A stretch of 53,467 bases of DNA from Sphingomonas sp. 37zxx (GCF_000786205.1 NZ_JROH01000023.1:1-53467), one strand, 5' to 3'. Shown: positions 1-8,334, counted from the first letter of the stretch. Notes: generated from the sequence alone by a model not told the origin. Made by a program: numbers and translations.

Positions 1-108
1 GATCACCGGGTTGATGGAGGTGCTCACCTTGCCAAAAAAGCCGCTGCTCTCAAGCTACTGAAGCAAATGAAGGTCACCAGAATAAAGGTAAGGGTGGTAA
101 AGCCATGA
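1..108 (+). CDS. C-terminal tail of a truncated, very basic protein (possible toxin end)
   Basis: An open frame enters from the left edge and stops with TGA at 106-108, giving 35 residues. The tail contains DHRVDGGAH followed by a lysine-rich stretch (KKAAALKLLKQMK), so it is strongly basic. Its stop overlaps the next start as ATGA, which implies translational coupling. A basic C-terminus directly followed by a small acidic gene is the usual arrangement of a secreted nuclease-type toxin and its immunity protein, but no catalytic motif can be confirmed from so short a piece. It could be the end of any basic protein. The start and most of the gene lie outside the window. Confidence 0.5.
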   Translation, partial: DHRVDGGAHLAKKAAALKLLKQMKVTRIKVRVVKP

Positions 109-416
109 TTACTATGCAAATCGCGCGGATTATCGCGGACTTTGTAATATTCTTCGATCTCGCGGATGAAAACCTGTTGGATCCCGACGCCTCGATTACG
201 ATGATGGAGGGGTTGGGCGGCGACCTTCAGGCACTCGACAAGAAATTTCTTCGCGAGTTGATCGATGCCTTTGCGGTGATCGCAGCGGAATATAGCGGTG
301 AAGCGCAGGAGGTGGTGCGCGACATCGCGTATAGTTTCTACCTCGAAGAGGCGCTCGCCGCGGACGATCCGGTGCGGCTGGCAGAGTTGGAAGCGATCCG
401 CGACGCGAGGACTTGA
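105..416 (+). CDS. Small acidic protein, possible immunity protein
   Basis: This 103-residue protein matches no family I can name. It is rich in Asp and Glu, has no signal peptide or membrane segment, and is predicted to be mostly helical (for example DLADENLLDPDAS and FLRELIDAFAVIAAEYSGEA). The ATG at 105 overlaps the stop of the preceding basic gene by four bases; a second ATG four codons in (114) is an alternative start. Size, charge and coupling fit an immunity protein that neutralises the upstream product. That role is inferred from arrangement, not from homology. Confidence 0.6.
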   Translation: MITMQIARIIADFVIFFDLADENLLDPDASITMMEGLGGDLQALDKKFLRELIDAFAVIAAEYSGEAQEVVRDIAYSFYLEEALAADDPVRLAELEAIRDART

Positions 417-669
417 ACCCCACGCGCGGCAGCGGCGGCCGGGTGAAACGTCCTGCCCCCCTGCATGCCGCTTGAGCGCCCCTCACCTGCGCCACGGTCA
501 CCGCTGTCCTACAAGCTCCGGCGCTGATACGCTCCCCCAATGACCACCCGCGCGCCAAGCCCAGCCGGAATCGCGTTTCGACCCGGGGAAAAGGCGAACC
601 GACGGGGTACGTAGTGTAGCTTTCCGCGCCTTCGGTTCGGCGCGGCACGTGCTGAACCAGTCAGCAAAT
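417..669. other. Intergenic region without a recognised gene
   Basis: No frame here has a plausible start, ribosome-binding site and protein-like composition. Open frames on both strands are arginine/proline-rich by-products of high GC. No convincing hairpin or repeat was found. Confidence 0.5.
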
Positions 670-743
670 TGGATGCCCCGCGAGGATTCGAACCTCGATT
701 AACGGAGTCAGAGTCCGTAGTCTTACCATTAGACGACAGGGCA
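670..743 (-). tRNA. tRNA-Gln (anticodon CUG)
   Basis: Read on the minus strand, the gene folds as a full cloverleaf. The acceptor stem pairs TGCCCTG with CGGGGCA (one G-U pair), the anticodon stem ACGGA/TCCGT encloses the loop CTCTGAC with anticodon CTG, and the T arm CGAGG/CCTCG encloses TTCGAAT. The discriminator is T and the 3' CCA is encoded (670-672). It decodes CAG glutamine codons. The gene stands alone, with its own promoter just upstream. Confidence 0.95.
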
Positions 744-754
744 ATCGAGCAGCG

Positions 755-783
755 CACCTAACGGGGGCGGTTGCGGGGGTCAA
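755..783 (-). promoter_or_regulatory. Promoter of tRNA-Gln
   Basis: On the minus strand a -35 TTGACC (783-778) is followed by exactly 17 bases and TAGGTG (760-755), which would start transcription about 5-6 bases before the tRNA 5' end. The rpoZ promoter in this window has the same shape (TTGACT, 17 bases, TAGGCG), which supports both. Confidence 0.55.
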
Positions 784-887
784 GGGGGATTAGGCGGGAC
801 TCAGGCGCGCCTTGCTCCACCCGGCCACTTACGATAGCCTTGCCCTTAAGCACCGGCGGCTTTTTGCCGTGACGGATCAGAACATAA

Positions 888-1946
888 GTGAGTGACGGCA
901 TGGGGGAAGATTTCGCCCGACTGCCGCAGCGACGCGGCCAAAGCGCCGAGTTGTCGGCCAATACCAACCGTGCCAGCCGTCCGCGCTGGCCCGATGCGCG
1001 GCATTATGCCGCGCTCGATCTGGGCACCAATAATTGCCGGCTACTGATCGCCCGCCCGCAAGGGCCAGGCTTTGCCGTGGTCGATGCCTTTTCGCGAATC
1101 GTCCGGCTGGGCGAAGGGCTCGCCACCAGCGGCGAGTTGAGTGACGCCGCGATCGATCGGACGCTGGCGGCGCTGCGGATCTGCGCCGACAAATTGCGCA
1201 AGCGCAACGTATCGCTCGCGCGATCGGTGGCGACTGAGGCGTGCCGCCGCGCCACCAATGGCAGCGCGTTCATCGCCCGCGTCCGCGACGAAACCGGCAT
1301 CATGCTCGACATCATCACCGCCGAAGAAGAAGCGCGGCTGGCGGTGCTCGGCTGTCACGCGCTGCTGGAGCCTGGCGACGGGCCGGCGCTGGTGTTCGAC
1401 ATTGGCGGCGGATCGACCGAATTGGTGCTGGTCGATACCCGCACCACGGTGCCGACGGTGATCGATTGGCACAGCGCGCCCTGGGGCGTGGTGTCGTTGA
1501 CCGAGGCATCGGCGGCGGGGGCCGCGTCGGGCGAGAGCCTGGCGACCTTATATGCCCGGATGCGCGATCTGGTGACGACCAGCTTTGCGCCCTTTGCCGC
1601 GCGGGTCGGCATGCCGGTGGGAACGCCGCGGCTGCTGGGGACCAGCGGCACGGTGACGACGCTGGCGAGCGTCCATCTGGGGCTCAGCTCCTATGATCGC
1701 TCGGTGATCGACGGGCTGATCGTGCCGACCGGGGCGATGCGCGCGGTCAGCGCCCGGCTGGCGGGGCTCGACCTCAACGAGCGCGCGCAAGTGCCGTGCA
1801 TCGGCCATGAGCGCGCCGATCTGGTGGTCGCGGGCTGCGCGATCCTCGAATCGATCCTAGACATCTGGCCCGCCGAGCGGCTGGGCATTGCCGATCGCGG
1901 TATTCGCGAGGGCATTTTGCGCCGGCTGATGCAGGGCGGCGCATGA
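888..1946 (+). CDS. ppx: Ppx/GppA family exopolyphosphatase/guanosine pentaphosphatase
   Basis: Ppx/GppA enzymes remove terminal phosphate from polyphosphate or pppGpp. The protein has the ASKHA-fold phosphate-binding loops: DLGTNNCRL (residues 44-52) and DIGGGSTELV (171-180), with the acidic AEEEARLAVLG stretch (145-155) expected to supply the catalytic glutamate. At 352 residues it is the short two-domain form without the C-terminal HD-like extension of E. coli Ppx. Translation can begin at GTG 888 or ATG 900; the first 40 residues are poorly conserved in character. It lies 25 bp before rlmE on the same strand, a pairing common in sphingomonads and probably one transcript. Polyphosphatase cannot be told from pppGpp hydrolase on sequence alone. 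Confidence 0.9.
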   Translation: MSDGMGEDFARLPQRRGQSAELSANTNRASRPRWPDARHYAALDLGTNNCRLLIARPQGPGFAVVDAFSRIVRLGEGLATSGELSDAAIDRTLAALRICADKLRKRNVSLARSVATEACRRATNGSAFIARVRDETGIMLDIITAEEEARLAVLGCHALLEPGDGPALVFDIGGGSTELVLVDTRTTVPTVIDWHSAPWGVVSLTEASAAGAASGESLATLYARMRDLVTTSFAPFAARVGMPVGTPRLLGTSGTVTTLASVHLGLSSYDRSVIDGLIVPTGAMRAVSARLAGLDLNERAQVPCIGHERADLVVAGCAILESILDIWPAERLGIADRGIREGILRRLMQGGA

Positions 1947-1971
1947 CCTACTCATCTATTGGAATTGTTCG

Positions 1972-2646
1972 ATGACCCGCACTTTGGGCAGTCCCGGCCG
2001 CGTCCGGGTCAAGACGTCGAAAAAGCGTACCCCGCAATCGACCCGCTGGCTCGAGCGCCAGTTGAACGACCCCTATGTGAAAAAGGCCAAGGCCGAGGGC
2101 TATCGCAGCCGCGCGGCGTATAAGCTGATCGAACTCGACGAGAAGTTCGGGTTTTTGAAGGGCACCCGCCGCGTCGTCGATCTGGGGCTCGCGCCGGGTG
2201 GCTGGGCGCAAGTGGTGCGCCGCACGGTGCCGCAGGCGGCGGTGGTAGGTATTGATTTGCTGCCGGTCGATCCGATTGACGGGGTAACGATCCTGCAGAT
2301 GGATTTCCTGAACGACGTCGCCCCCGAACGGCTGGTCGAGGCGCTGGGCGGCGAGGCCGATCTGGTGCTGTCGGACATGGCGGCGAACACCGTCGGCCAC
2401 CCGCAGACCGACGCGCTTCGGACATCGGCGCTGGTAGAGGCGGCGCTCGCCTTCGCGATCGAGGTACTGCGCCCCGGCGGCACCTTCGTGTCCAAGGTGT
2501 TCGCGGGCGGCGGTGATTCGGCGATGGTGGTCGAAATGAAGCGCAACTTCACCAGCGTGAAGCACGCCAAGCCCCCCGCCAGCCGCAAGGGATCGGTCGA
2601 ATGGTTCGTGGTGGCCAGCGGGTTCAAGGGGCGGCCAGCGCCATAG
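1972..2646 (+). CDS. rlmE: 23S rRNA (uridine-2'-O)-methyltransferase RlmE (FtsJ/RrmJ)
   Basis: RlmE methylates the 2'-OH of U2552 in the A-loop of 23S rRNA using S-adenosylmethionine, late in 50S assembly. The Rossmann-fold SAM site shows as VVDLGLAPGGWAQ (68-80) and GIDLLPVDP (93-101). The catalytic K-D-K-E tetrad is present at K51, D135 (LSDMA), K175 (VSKVF) and E210 (SVEWF). Length (224 residues) and the basic N-terminal tail fit the alphaproteobacterial family. It follows ppx closely and is likely cotranscribed. Confidence 0.95.
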   Translation: MTRTLGSPGRVRVKTSKKRTPQSTRWLERQLNDPYVKKAKAEGYRSRAAYKLIELDEKFGFLKGTRRVVDLGLAPGGWAQVVRRTVPQAAVVGIDLLPVDPIDGVTILQMDFLNDVAPERLVEALGGEADLVLSDMAANTVGHPQTDALRTSALVEAALAFAIEVLRPGGTFVSKVFAGGGDSAMVVEMKRNFTSVKHAKPPASRKGSVEWFVVASGFKGRPAP

Positions 2647-2859
2647 CGAAGCTATTGCGCGTCGCGGACCGCCCCCGGCCGGCGGGCCGAAGGACCCGAC
2701 CGACGGCGCGGCTTTGCCGCGAAGGGCACCCACGCGGATCAGATTTCCCACCAAGTCCGGCAACAAAACCCGCCTCCGCCCGTTGTAATATTATTGCCCA
2801 CGCTGAAGCGGGGAGCCCCACCGGTCGACACGAACCGGGACCATCGCAAGGAGCCTATC

Positions 2860-3309
2860 ATGATCAACCTACTCACCGCCGGGCTGATGCTCGGCATGAC
2901 GGCGGCTGTCTCGAGCGCCACCGTCGTCCACGAAACCCGCATCGACCATCACACCGGCCCGGTTCACGTGCGCTATAACGGCGCGGTGATGATCGAGCAT
3001 AAGCAGATCGGCACCGTCGCACCCGGTGGCCGTCCCTCGACCCTGCGCTGCGCGTGGCAGGCGAACATGGCGGTGACTCGCGAAGCCAAGGCGACGCCGG
3101 GCACGCTGATGACCCGCCAGTTCGTGCGCGAAGACATCGCATCGGGCAGCCGCGCCGGCTGGTGCAGCAGCAACAAGGCCGCGATCGCCAAGGAAGTAGC
3201 CGCCCGCACCACCGAGCTGGATCGCCAGATCATCGAAGTCGCACAGGATGACCAGAATGTCCTACGCAGCGAACTCGATCGGCTACATGGAGCAGTGCGC
3301 GCGGGATGA
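2860..3309 (+). CDS. Exported protein of unknown function
   Basis: The ATG at 2860 follows a good ribosome-binding site (AAGGAG, 2848-2853) and gives 149 residues beginning with a signal peptide (INLLTAGLMLGMTAAVSSA). The longer frame upstream has no such site. The mature part has two cysteines (TLRCAWQ and GWCSSN) that could form a disulfide in the periplasm, and ends in a charged helix. I recognise no family. Its stop overlaps the start of the following outer-membrane protein gene by four bases (ATGA), so the two are probably made together; a supporting periplasmic role for that protein is conceivable but unproven. Confidence 0.75.
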   Translation: MINLLTAGLMLGMTAAVSSATVVHETRIDHHTGPVHVRYNGAVMIEHKQIGTVAPGGRPSTLRCAWQANMAVTREAKATPGTLMTRQFVREDIASGSRAGWCSSNKAAIAKEVAARTTELDRQIIEVAQDDQNVLRSELDRLHGAVRAG

Positions 3310-4052
3310 ACCACCAATATTGCAAAATCGCCATCGCCGCTTCGGCGGTGGCGTTCGTGAACGCCGCGCCGGCGATGGCGCAGGACCGTCCCTCGATCGG
3401 CTTCGAAGCAGCAACCGACGAAGCGCGCCGCGGGCTTAGCTGGAGCGAGGGGCGCGCGGCCGTGTCCGCCGATGCATCGGGAACGATCGGCCCGGTCGAG
3501 GCTTCGGCACGGGTGGTGACGCTGCGCGATTCGGTGCGGCATGACGGCGCATGGTCGGTCGCCGACCTGCGGCTTGGCACCGCGACCGACATCGGCGCAG
3601 TCCAGTTGCGCGCAGGCGCGACCGCGCATCTGTTCGCGGGGGCGCGATCGAAGATGGATTATGTCGAGTTGGGCGCTTCGGCCAGCTATACCTATGGCCC
3701 GGCGCAATTGACCGGCGGGGTCGAGCTGGCACCGTCGCAGGACGCGATCGGCGGCGGCAATGTCCATCTCTATGCCAATGCCGATGCCGGCATTCCCGGC
3801 ACGCCGTTCACGCTGATCGCCGGGGTCGGCCATTCGTCGGGATCGGTGAACGATCCGATCCGCGCGCAGCGGCTGAGGCCCGTCGGCAGCTATGCGAATT
3901 GGCGGTTGGGGGTCGAGCACCGCCGGGGTCCGCTGACGCTGGGGCTCGATTATCTCGGCACCGACATCGACCGCGCCGATGCGTTCGGCCCGTTCGCCGA
4001 TGCGCGCCATTCGGGCGATCGGCTGGTCGGTCGGGTGCGGTTCGCGCTGTAG
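3306..4052 (+). CDS. Outer-membrane beta-barrel protein, TorF-like putative porin
   Basis: The 248-residue product has a signal peptide ending APAMAQ-DRP (about residue 26), followed by alternating hydrophobic/polar strands with repeated glycine and aromatic positions (VQLRAGATAHLFAGA, YVELGASASYTYGPAQ, LTLGLDYLGTDI) and a C-terminal strand ending VRFAL. A C-terminal hydrophobic residue is typical of Bam-inserted barrels. The pattern resembles the TorF/Gcw_chp putative porins common in sphingomonads, though a generic barrel cannot be excluded. The start overlaps the stop of the preceding exported protein. A strong terminator follows. Confidence 0.7.
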   Translation: MNHQYCKIAIAASAVAFVNAAPAMAQDRPSIGFEAATDEARRGLSWSEGRAAVSADASGTIGPVEASARVVTLRDSVRHDGAWSVADLRLGTATDIGAVQLRAGATAHLFAGARSKMDYVELGASASYTYGPAQLTGGVELAPSQDAIGGGNVHLYANADAGIPGTPFTLIAGVGHSSGSVNDPIRAQRLRPVGSYANWRLGVEHRRGPLTLGLDYLGTDIDRADAFGPFADARHSGDRLVGRVRFAL

Positions 4053-4070
4053 GGCCAATCCGCGCCCAAT

Positions 4071-4104
4071 AAAAAAGCCGCAGCAATGAAGCTGCGGCTT
4101 TTTT
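4071..4104. terminator. Bidirectional intrinsic terminator
   Basis: AAAAAAGCCGCAGC (4071-4084) pairs with GCTGCGGCTTTTTT (4091-4104) around the loop AATGAA. The GC-rich core is flanked by A and T runs, so it works in both directions: for the barrel gene on plus and for rpoZ on minus. Confidence 0.9.
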
Positions 4105-4131
4105 TGGTTCGCCAAAGGGTGGCCGGAGCCT

Positions 4132-4476
4132 TTAGCCCTCGTAGTCGCCGCCGACATTCTGGTTGCGCGGCGGGGCAGCGGCGGTGAGGCGAAGCGCCTC
4201 GGCCGATGCCGACAGCGAACCGATTTCATCGGGTGCCTCGTCATCGTCGATGATCACGCGCTGCAAGCTCGACACCACCGATTCCTGCAGGTGATCGGGC
4301 CGCACAGTTTGCTCGGCGATCTCGCGCAGCGCGACAACCGGGTTCTTGTCGCGGTCGCGGTCAACCGTCAATTCGGCACCGCCAGAAATCTGGCGCGCAC
4401 GCTGGGCTGCCAGCAGGACCAGATCGAACCGGTTGGGGATCTTGTCGACGCAATCCTCGACAGTGACGCGCGCCAT
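4132..4476 (-). CDS. rpoZ: DNA-directed RNA polymerase omega subunit
   Basis: Omega assists folding and assembly of the beta-prime subunit. The protein opens with [20 protein letters not shown] and continues [35 protein letters not shown], the conserved helical core of the family (about residues 1-70). The 114-residue length, with a variable acidic tail, is normal for alphaproteobacteria. GAAGGA precedes the ATG. It is monocistronic, with a promoter upstream and a shared terminator downstream; the usual spoT neighbour is absent. Confidence 0.97.
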   Translation of the reverse strand: MARVTVEDCVDKIPNRFDLVLLAAQRARQISGGAELTVDRDRDKNPVVALREIAEQTVRPDHLQESVVSSLQRVIIDDDEAPDEIGSLSASAEALRLTAAAPPRNQNVGGDYEG

Positions 4477-4518
4477 GAACGCTTCCTTCGCAAAACGATG
4501 GTGTAGGAATAAGCCATC

Positions 4519-4547
4519 CGCCTAGGCTTGGGCCGCGCGCAAGTCAA
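4519..4547 (-). promoter_or_regulatory. Probable rpoZ promoter
   Basis: On the minus strand TTGACT (4547-4542) is followed by 17 bases and TAGGCG (4524-4519), about 43 bases before the rpoZ ATG. The -10 departs from TATAAT but closely matches the tRNA-Gln promoter of this window. Confidence 0.5.
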
Positions 4548-4595
4548 GATTTTCCGCCGGTTGCGCCGGCTCGCCCCAGGCAGCATGAGGGCGCG

Positions 4596-5765
4596 ATGGA
4601 CGAGCCGCCCCCGCAACCGACCTTTACCGTTGCCGACAACCGCCTGACCATGCTCGACACCGGCCCCCGCCGCTATCGCGGGCTGATCGATCTGATCGCG
4701 GGGGCGCAGCACAGCCTGCGGGTGCTGTACTATATCTATGAAGACGATGCCGCCGGGCATGCGGTGGGCGATGCGCTGGCGGCGGCGGCGGCGCGGGGGG
4801 TGGCGGTGTCGCTGCTCGTCGATGGCCTGGGCAGCGAAGCCGCGGCAGGGCGGCAGTTCTTCGATCACCTGGCCGACAGCGGCGTGCATGTCTGCCGCTT
4901 CATTCCGCGCTTCGGGCGGCGCTATCTGTTGCGCAACCACCAGAAATTCGCGCTGGCCGACGAAGCGCGGGTCATCATCGGCGGCTTCAATATCAAGACC
5001 GACTATTTTGCGCCGCCCGCCGATGACGCAGAGGCATGGCGCGATCTGGGGCTGTTGGTCGAAGGGCCGGCGGCAGCGCGGCTAGCGGGATATTTCGATT
5101 CGCTGCTGCGCTGGAGCGAGCGGCCAAAGGCGCCGATCCATGCCCTCAACCGGCTGCTGCGCGCGTGGAGCGAGGAAGAGGGCCAGGTGCGCTGGCTGCT
5201 CGGCGGGCCAACGCGGCGGCTGTCGCCCTGGGCGCGCGCGATCCGGCGCGAGCTCAAGCGCGGCCGCCATATCGACCTGATCGCCGCCTATTTCGCGCCG
5301 GGGCCGATGCTGCTGCGCAACCTGGGCAGGGCTGGACGACGCGGCGCGGTACGGCTCGTGCTGCCCGCGCGTACCGACAATTACATGGCGATCTGGGCCT
5401 CGCGCTTCACTTATGCCGGACTGCTTCGGCGGGGCGTGGCGATCCACGAATATCAGGCGACCAAGCTGCATAGCAAGCTGATCGCGATCGACGACGTGGT
5501 GCATATCGGATCGGCCAATTTCGACATGCGCAGCCTGTTTCTGAACATGGAACTGATGCTGCGGATCGACGATCCCGCCTTCGCGCGCCACGTCCACAGC
5601 TATGTCGATGGCGAGGTCGCGCAGTCGGAACTGATCACCCCGGCGCTCCACCGCCAGCGGATGACGATCGGCCGGCGGATCAGCCAGGCGATCGCCTATT
5701 TCATGATGGCGGTGGTCGACCCGGCGGTCAGCCGGTCGCTGCCATTCTGGGGCGAGAGGCAATAA
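4596..5765 (+). CDS. Phospholipase D family protein, cardiolipin synthase-like
   Basis: Two HxKxxxxD motifs mark the phospholipase D superfamily: H115-K117-D122 (NHQKFALAD) and H292-K294-D299 (LHSKLIAIDD), the second followed by IGSANFDMRS. Such enzymes form a phosphohistidine intermediate and transfer phosphatidyl groups; cardiolipin synthases join two phosphatidylglycerols. The 389-residue protein lacks the N-terminal double membrane anchor of ClsA, so it resembles ClsB/ClsC-type enzymes. It may associate with the membrane through the C-terminal hydrophobic stretch near AIAYFMMAVVDP. It is transcribed divergently from rpoZ. Cardiolipin synthesis is the likeliest role, but transphosphatidylation of other substrates is possible. 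Confidence 0.85.
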   Translation: MDEPPPQPTFTVADNRLTMLDTGPRRYRGLIDLIAGAQHSLRVLYYIYEDDAAGHAVGDALAAAAARGVAVSLLVDGLGSEAAAGRQFFDHLADSGVHVCRFIPRFGRRYLLRNHQKFALADEARVIIGGFNIKTDYFAPPADDAEAWRDLGLLVEGPAAARLAGYFDSLLRWSERPKAPIHALNRLLRAWSEEEGQVRWLLGGPTRRLSPWARAIRRELKRGRHIDLIAAYFAPGPMLLRNLGRAGRRGAVRLVLPARTDNYMAIWASRFTYAGLLRRGVAIHEYQATKLHSKLIAIDDVVHIGSANFDMRSLFLNMELMLRIDDPAFARHVHSYVDGEVAQSELITPALHRQRMTIGRRISQAIAYFMMAVVDPAVSRSLPFWGERQ

Positions 5766-5839
5766 AGGGCAGAAGCCTCCCCAAAGGCACATGTTCGCCG
5801 CCCCTCCCCTCAAACGGACAGGCGGTGTAGGGCGAGCGC

Positions 5840-6973
5840 ATGGACTCCCTCGCGCTCTATATCCACTGGCCGTTTTGCGTTTCGAAATGCCCCTATTGCG
5901 ATTTTAACAGCCATGTCCGCGACAGCGTCGACCAGGATCGCTGGCGCGCGGCATTGCTCGCCGACATGGCGCATGAGGCGGCGCTGCTTCCCGGACGCAA
6001 GGTCGGTTCGATCTTCTTCGGCGGCGGCACGCCCTCGCTGATGCCCCCCACCACCGTCGCCGCGCTGATCGAAGCCGCCGACCGGCATTGGGGACTGGAG
6101 CCTGCATGCGAGATCACGCTCGAGGCCAATCCCTCCTCGGTCGAGGCGGCGCGGTTCGCCGACATCGCCAGCGCCGGGGTCAATCGCGTGTCGCTGGGGC
6201 TGCAGGCGCTCGACGATCAGGCGCTGGCGTTTCTGGGTCGCGCGCATTCGGTCGACGAAGGGCTGGCGGCGCTGGCGACCGCGCAGGCAGCGTTCGCGCG
6301 GGTATCGTTCGACCTGATCTATGCCCGCCCTGGCCAATCGCTGGCGGCATGGGAGGCCGAACTCGCGCGCGCGATCGGCTTCGGCACCGAGCATCTGTCG
6401 CTGTACCAGCTCACGATCGAACCCGGCACGCGCTTCGCCACGCTGGCGGCCAAGGGCGACCTTATCATCCCCGGCGAAGACGACGCCGCCGACCTGTTCG
6501 AGTTAACACGAACGCAGACCGCGGCGGCAGGTCTGCCCGCCTATGAGATTTCAAACCACGCCCGCCCCGGTGCCGAAAGCCGCCACAACCTCACTTATTG
6601 GCGCTATCGCGACTATGCCGGCATCGGCCCCGGCGCGCATGGCCGGCGCGGTGGCCTCGCGACAGTACGGCACAAAAAGCCCGAAAACTGGCTGGCAGCA
6701 GTCGATCGCAACGCCCATGGTCTGTCGGCGGAAGACGCGCTGACCCCACATGAATCGGCCACCGAAGCGTTGGTGATGGGGCTTCGCATGGCCGAAGGCG
6801 TCGACCTGGCGCGAGTGGCGGCGCTGGCAGGCGGCGAAGCGCCGATCGACCGCAAGGCGCTATGGCTGTTGCAAGTGCAGGGGTTGGCGGTGCTCGACGG
6901 CGAACGCCTGCGCATCACCGAAACCGGCATGCCCGTGCTCGAAGCGATCCTGCGCGAGATCGTGACGAATTAG
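5840..6973 (+). CDS. hemW: Heme chaperone HemW (radical SAM, coproporphyrinogen oxidase-like)
   Basis: The protein begins MDSLALYIHWPFCVSKCPYC, with the CX3CX2C iron-sulfur motif at C13, C17 and C20. A GGGTPS SAM-contact motif follows near residue 60, and the HemW-type C-terminal domain ends the 377 residues. HemW binds heme and delivers it to membrane respiratory enzymes; it is often misannotated as HemN. Bona fide HemN carries a further cysteine directly after the CX3CX2C motif (CX3CX2CXC), which is absent here (CDFNSH). In many alphaproteobacteria hemW sits next to rdgB or rsmI; here the LpoA-like/rsmI pair is close by. Confidence 0.92.
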   Translation: MDSLALYIHWPFCVSKCPYCDFNSHVRDSVDQDRWRAALLADMAHEAALLPGRKVGSIFFGGGTPSLMPPTTVAALIEAADRHWGLEPACEITLEANPSSVEAARFADIASAGVNRVSLGLQALDDQALAFLGRAHSVDEGLAALATAQAAFARVSFDLIYARPGQSLAAWEAELARAIGFGTEHLSLYQLTIEPGTRFATLAAKGDLIIPGEDDAADLFELTRTQTAAAGLPAYEISNHARPGAESRHNLTYWRYRDYAGIGPGAHGRRGGLATVRHKKPENWLAAVDRNAHGLSAEDALTPHESATEALVMGLRMAEGVDLARVAALAGGEAPIDRKALWLLQVQGLAVLDGERLRITETGMPVLEAILREIVTN

Positions 6974-6977
6974 AGGT

Positions 6978-7087
6978 GGATGACTCTACGCTGATACACC
7001 AGCCCTCTCCTTCGTCATTCCCGCGAAGGCGGGAATCCATATGCCAGTGCAGTGGTTATGGATCCCCGCCTTCGCGGGAATGACGAC
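6978..7087. repeat. Inverted-repeat element, family A, copy 1
   Basis: Two arms, GTCATTCCCGCG-AAGGCGGGAAT (from 7014) and its reverse complement (to about 7087), flank a short core containing CCAGTGCAGTGGTTAT. Each arm can also fold on itself (CCCGC/GCGGG). A second copy lies at 18271-18384 and shares the outer flank GGATGACTCTA-CGCTGAT, which lies outside the hairpin, so the unit is longer than the palindrome. It sits between the convergent hemW and LpoA-like genes. It resembles a miniature non-autonomous mobile element or paired REP sequence; no transposase is nearby. Confidence 0.85.
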
Positions 7088-7128
7088 GTAAATGCGCAAG
7101 GATCAATGCAGCATGAGCTAGTCTGGCT

Positions 7129-8334
7129 CTACCGCCCAAATGCTTTCGGCGCTTCGGACACCGTCACCGTCGCACCGGCGCGCACTTCGTTCACCTCCAG
7201 CGCGCGCTCGGCCACGCCGTCGCGACCGAAGCGGAACGGACCGTCGAGCCCGGCAAAACCATCACCATCGGTCAGCCGGCTGACCGGAAACGCCGTCCCC
7301 ACGCGCCAGTCGCGCGCGATCCGCACCGTCAGCAACACCGCATCATAGCCCATGCTCGACAGACGATAGGGCGCGCTGTTGAACCGCGCACGATATTTGC
7401 CCGCATATTGGCGATACAGGTCGTTCGACACGCTGGCATACCACGCACCGTTCAGCGCGGCATTGCCGCCCACGCCCGAATCGGCATTCCACAATTCGGT
7501 GCCCAGCACGCGCGCGGTGCGCCCGCCTTCGCTGCGGCGAAGCACCGGCACTGCGCCAGCCGCCGTCTGCACGCCATCGGCGATCAGCACCGCCTGATAG
7601 GGCGAAGTCGCCGACAGCTTGGTGATCGCCGCCGAAATCGAGCGCGGGCTGCGATCGAAGGTCTGCAGCGACACCACTTGCCCGCCCGCATCCTCGACCG
7701 CGCGCAGGAAACTGGTCGATGCGCGCTGGCCGTACAGCCCGGTCGGGATCAGCCCGGCGAACTGGGTAACGCCCGATCGGCGCGCATGATCGACCACCCG
7801 CGCGATCGACTGCGCCGGGGTATAGCCCATCACGAACGCCCCATCGCCCGCGACATCGGTATCGTTCGAAAAGCTGATCAGCGGCACCCGCGCCGCGCGC
7901 GCGATCGGCGCGACCGCGCGAACGTCTTCGGCCAGCAACGGCCCCAGGATCAGCCGGTTGCCGTCACGGATCGCCGCCTGCGCCGCCGCCGCCGCGCCGC
8001 GCGCGGTGTCGTAATTGGTGATCCGCACCGCCTCGCTCTTGGTGTCGAGCAACGCAAGCTGGGTCGCATTGGCCAGGCTCTGGCCGACCCTCGCATTGGT
8101 GCCGGTCAACGGCACCAGCATCGCGATCCGGTGGCGTGCGTCGTCCTGCGGCAGCCCTGGCGTCACCGGCGCGGGGCGGGTCGGCGCAGGGCGATCGACC
8201 GGCGGCGGCTGTTGCCCCGGAGGCGCACCGCGCGGCACGACGCTCGCGCAGGCGCTCACCAGCATCGCGGTCGCAATCGTCGCGACGCGGAAAAATCCCA
8301 TACCCCGTTGCCGGATGGTAACGCCGTCTGCCAT
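7129..8334 (-). CDS. LpoA-like penicillin-binding protein activator lipoprotein
   Basis: The product is a predicted lipoprotein (LVSAC lipobox, C29) with a proline-rich linker (PPGQQPPPVDRPAPTRPAPV) and then a periplasmic-binding fold of the ABC-substrate/leucine-binding type (IAMLVPLTGTNARVGQSLANATQLAL, LILGPLLAEDVRAVAPIA, PLISFSND). In LpoA this type-1 binding domain lies next to a TPR region and activates PBP1a at the outer membrane; only the binding domain is present here, as in other sphingomonads. The ATG at 8334 has AGGGGAC upstream and puts the lipobox at a normal distance; an ATG at 8301 is also possible. It is divergent from rsmI, a conserved pairing. Its exact partner is unknown. 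Confidence 0.8.
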   Translation of the reverse strand: MADGVTIRQRGMGFFRVATIATAMLVSACASVVPRGAPPGQQPPPVDRPAPTRPAPVTPGLPQDDARHRIAMLVPLTGTNARVGQSLANATQLALLDTKSEAVRITNYDTARGAAAAAQAAIRDGNRLILGPLLAEDVRAVAPIARAARVPLISFSNDTDVAGDGAFVMGYTPAQSIARVVDHARRSGVTQFAGLIPTGLYGQRASTSFLRAVEDAGGQVVSLQTFDRSPRSISAAITKLSATSPYQAVLIADGVQTAAGAVPVLRRSEGGRTARVLGTELWNADSGVGGNAALNGAWYASVSNDLYRQYAGKYRARFNSAPYRLSSMGYDAVLLTVRIARDWRVGTAFPVSRLTDGDGFAGLDGPFRFGRDGVAERALEVNEVRAGATVTVSEAPKAFGR

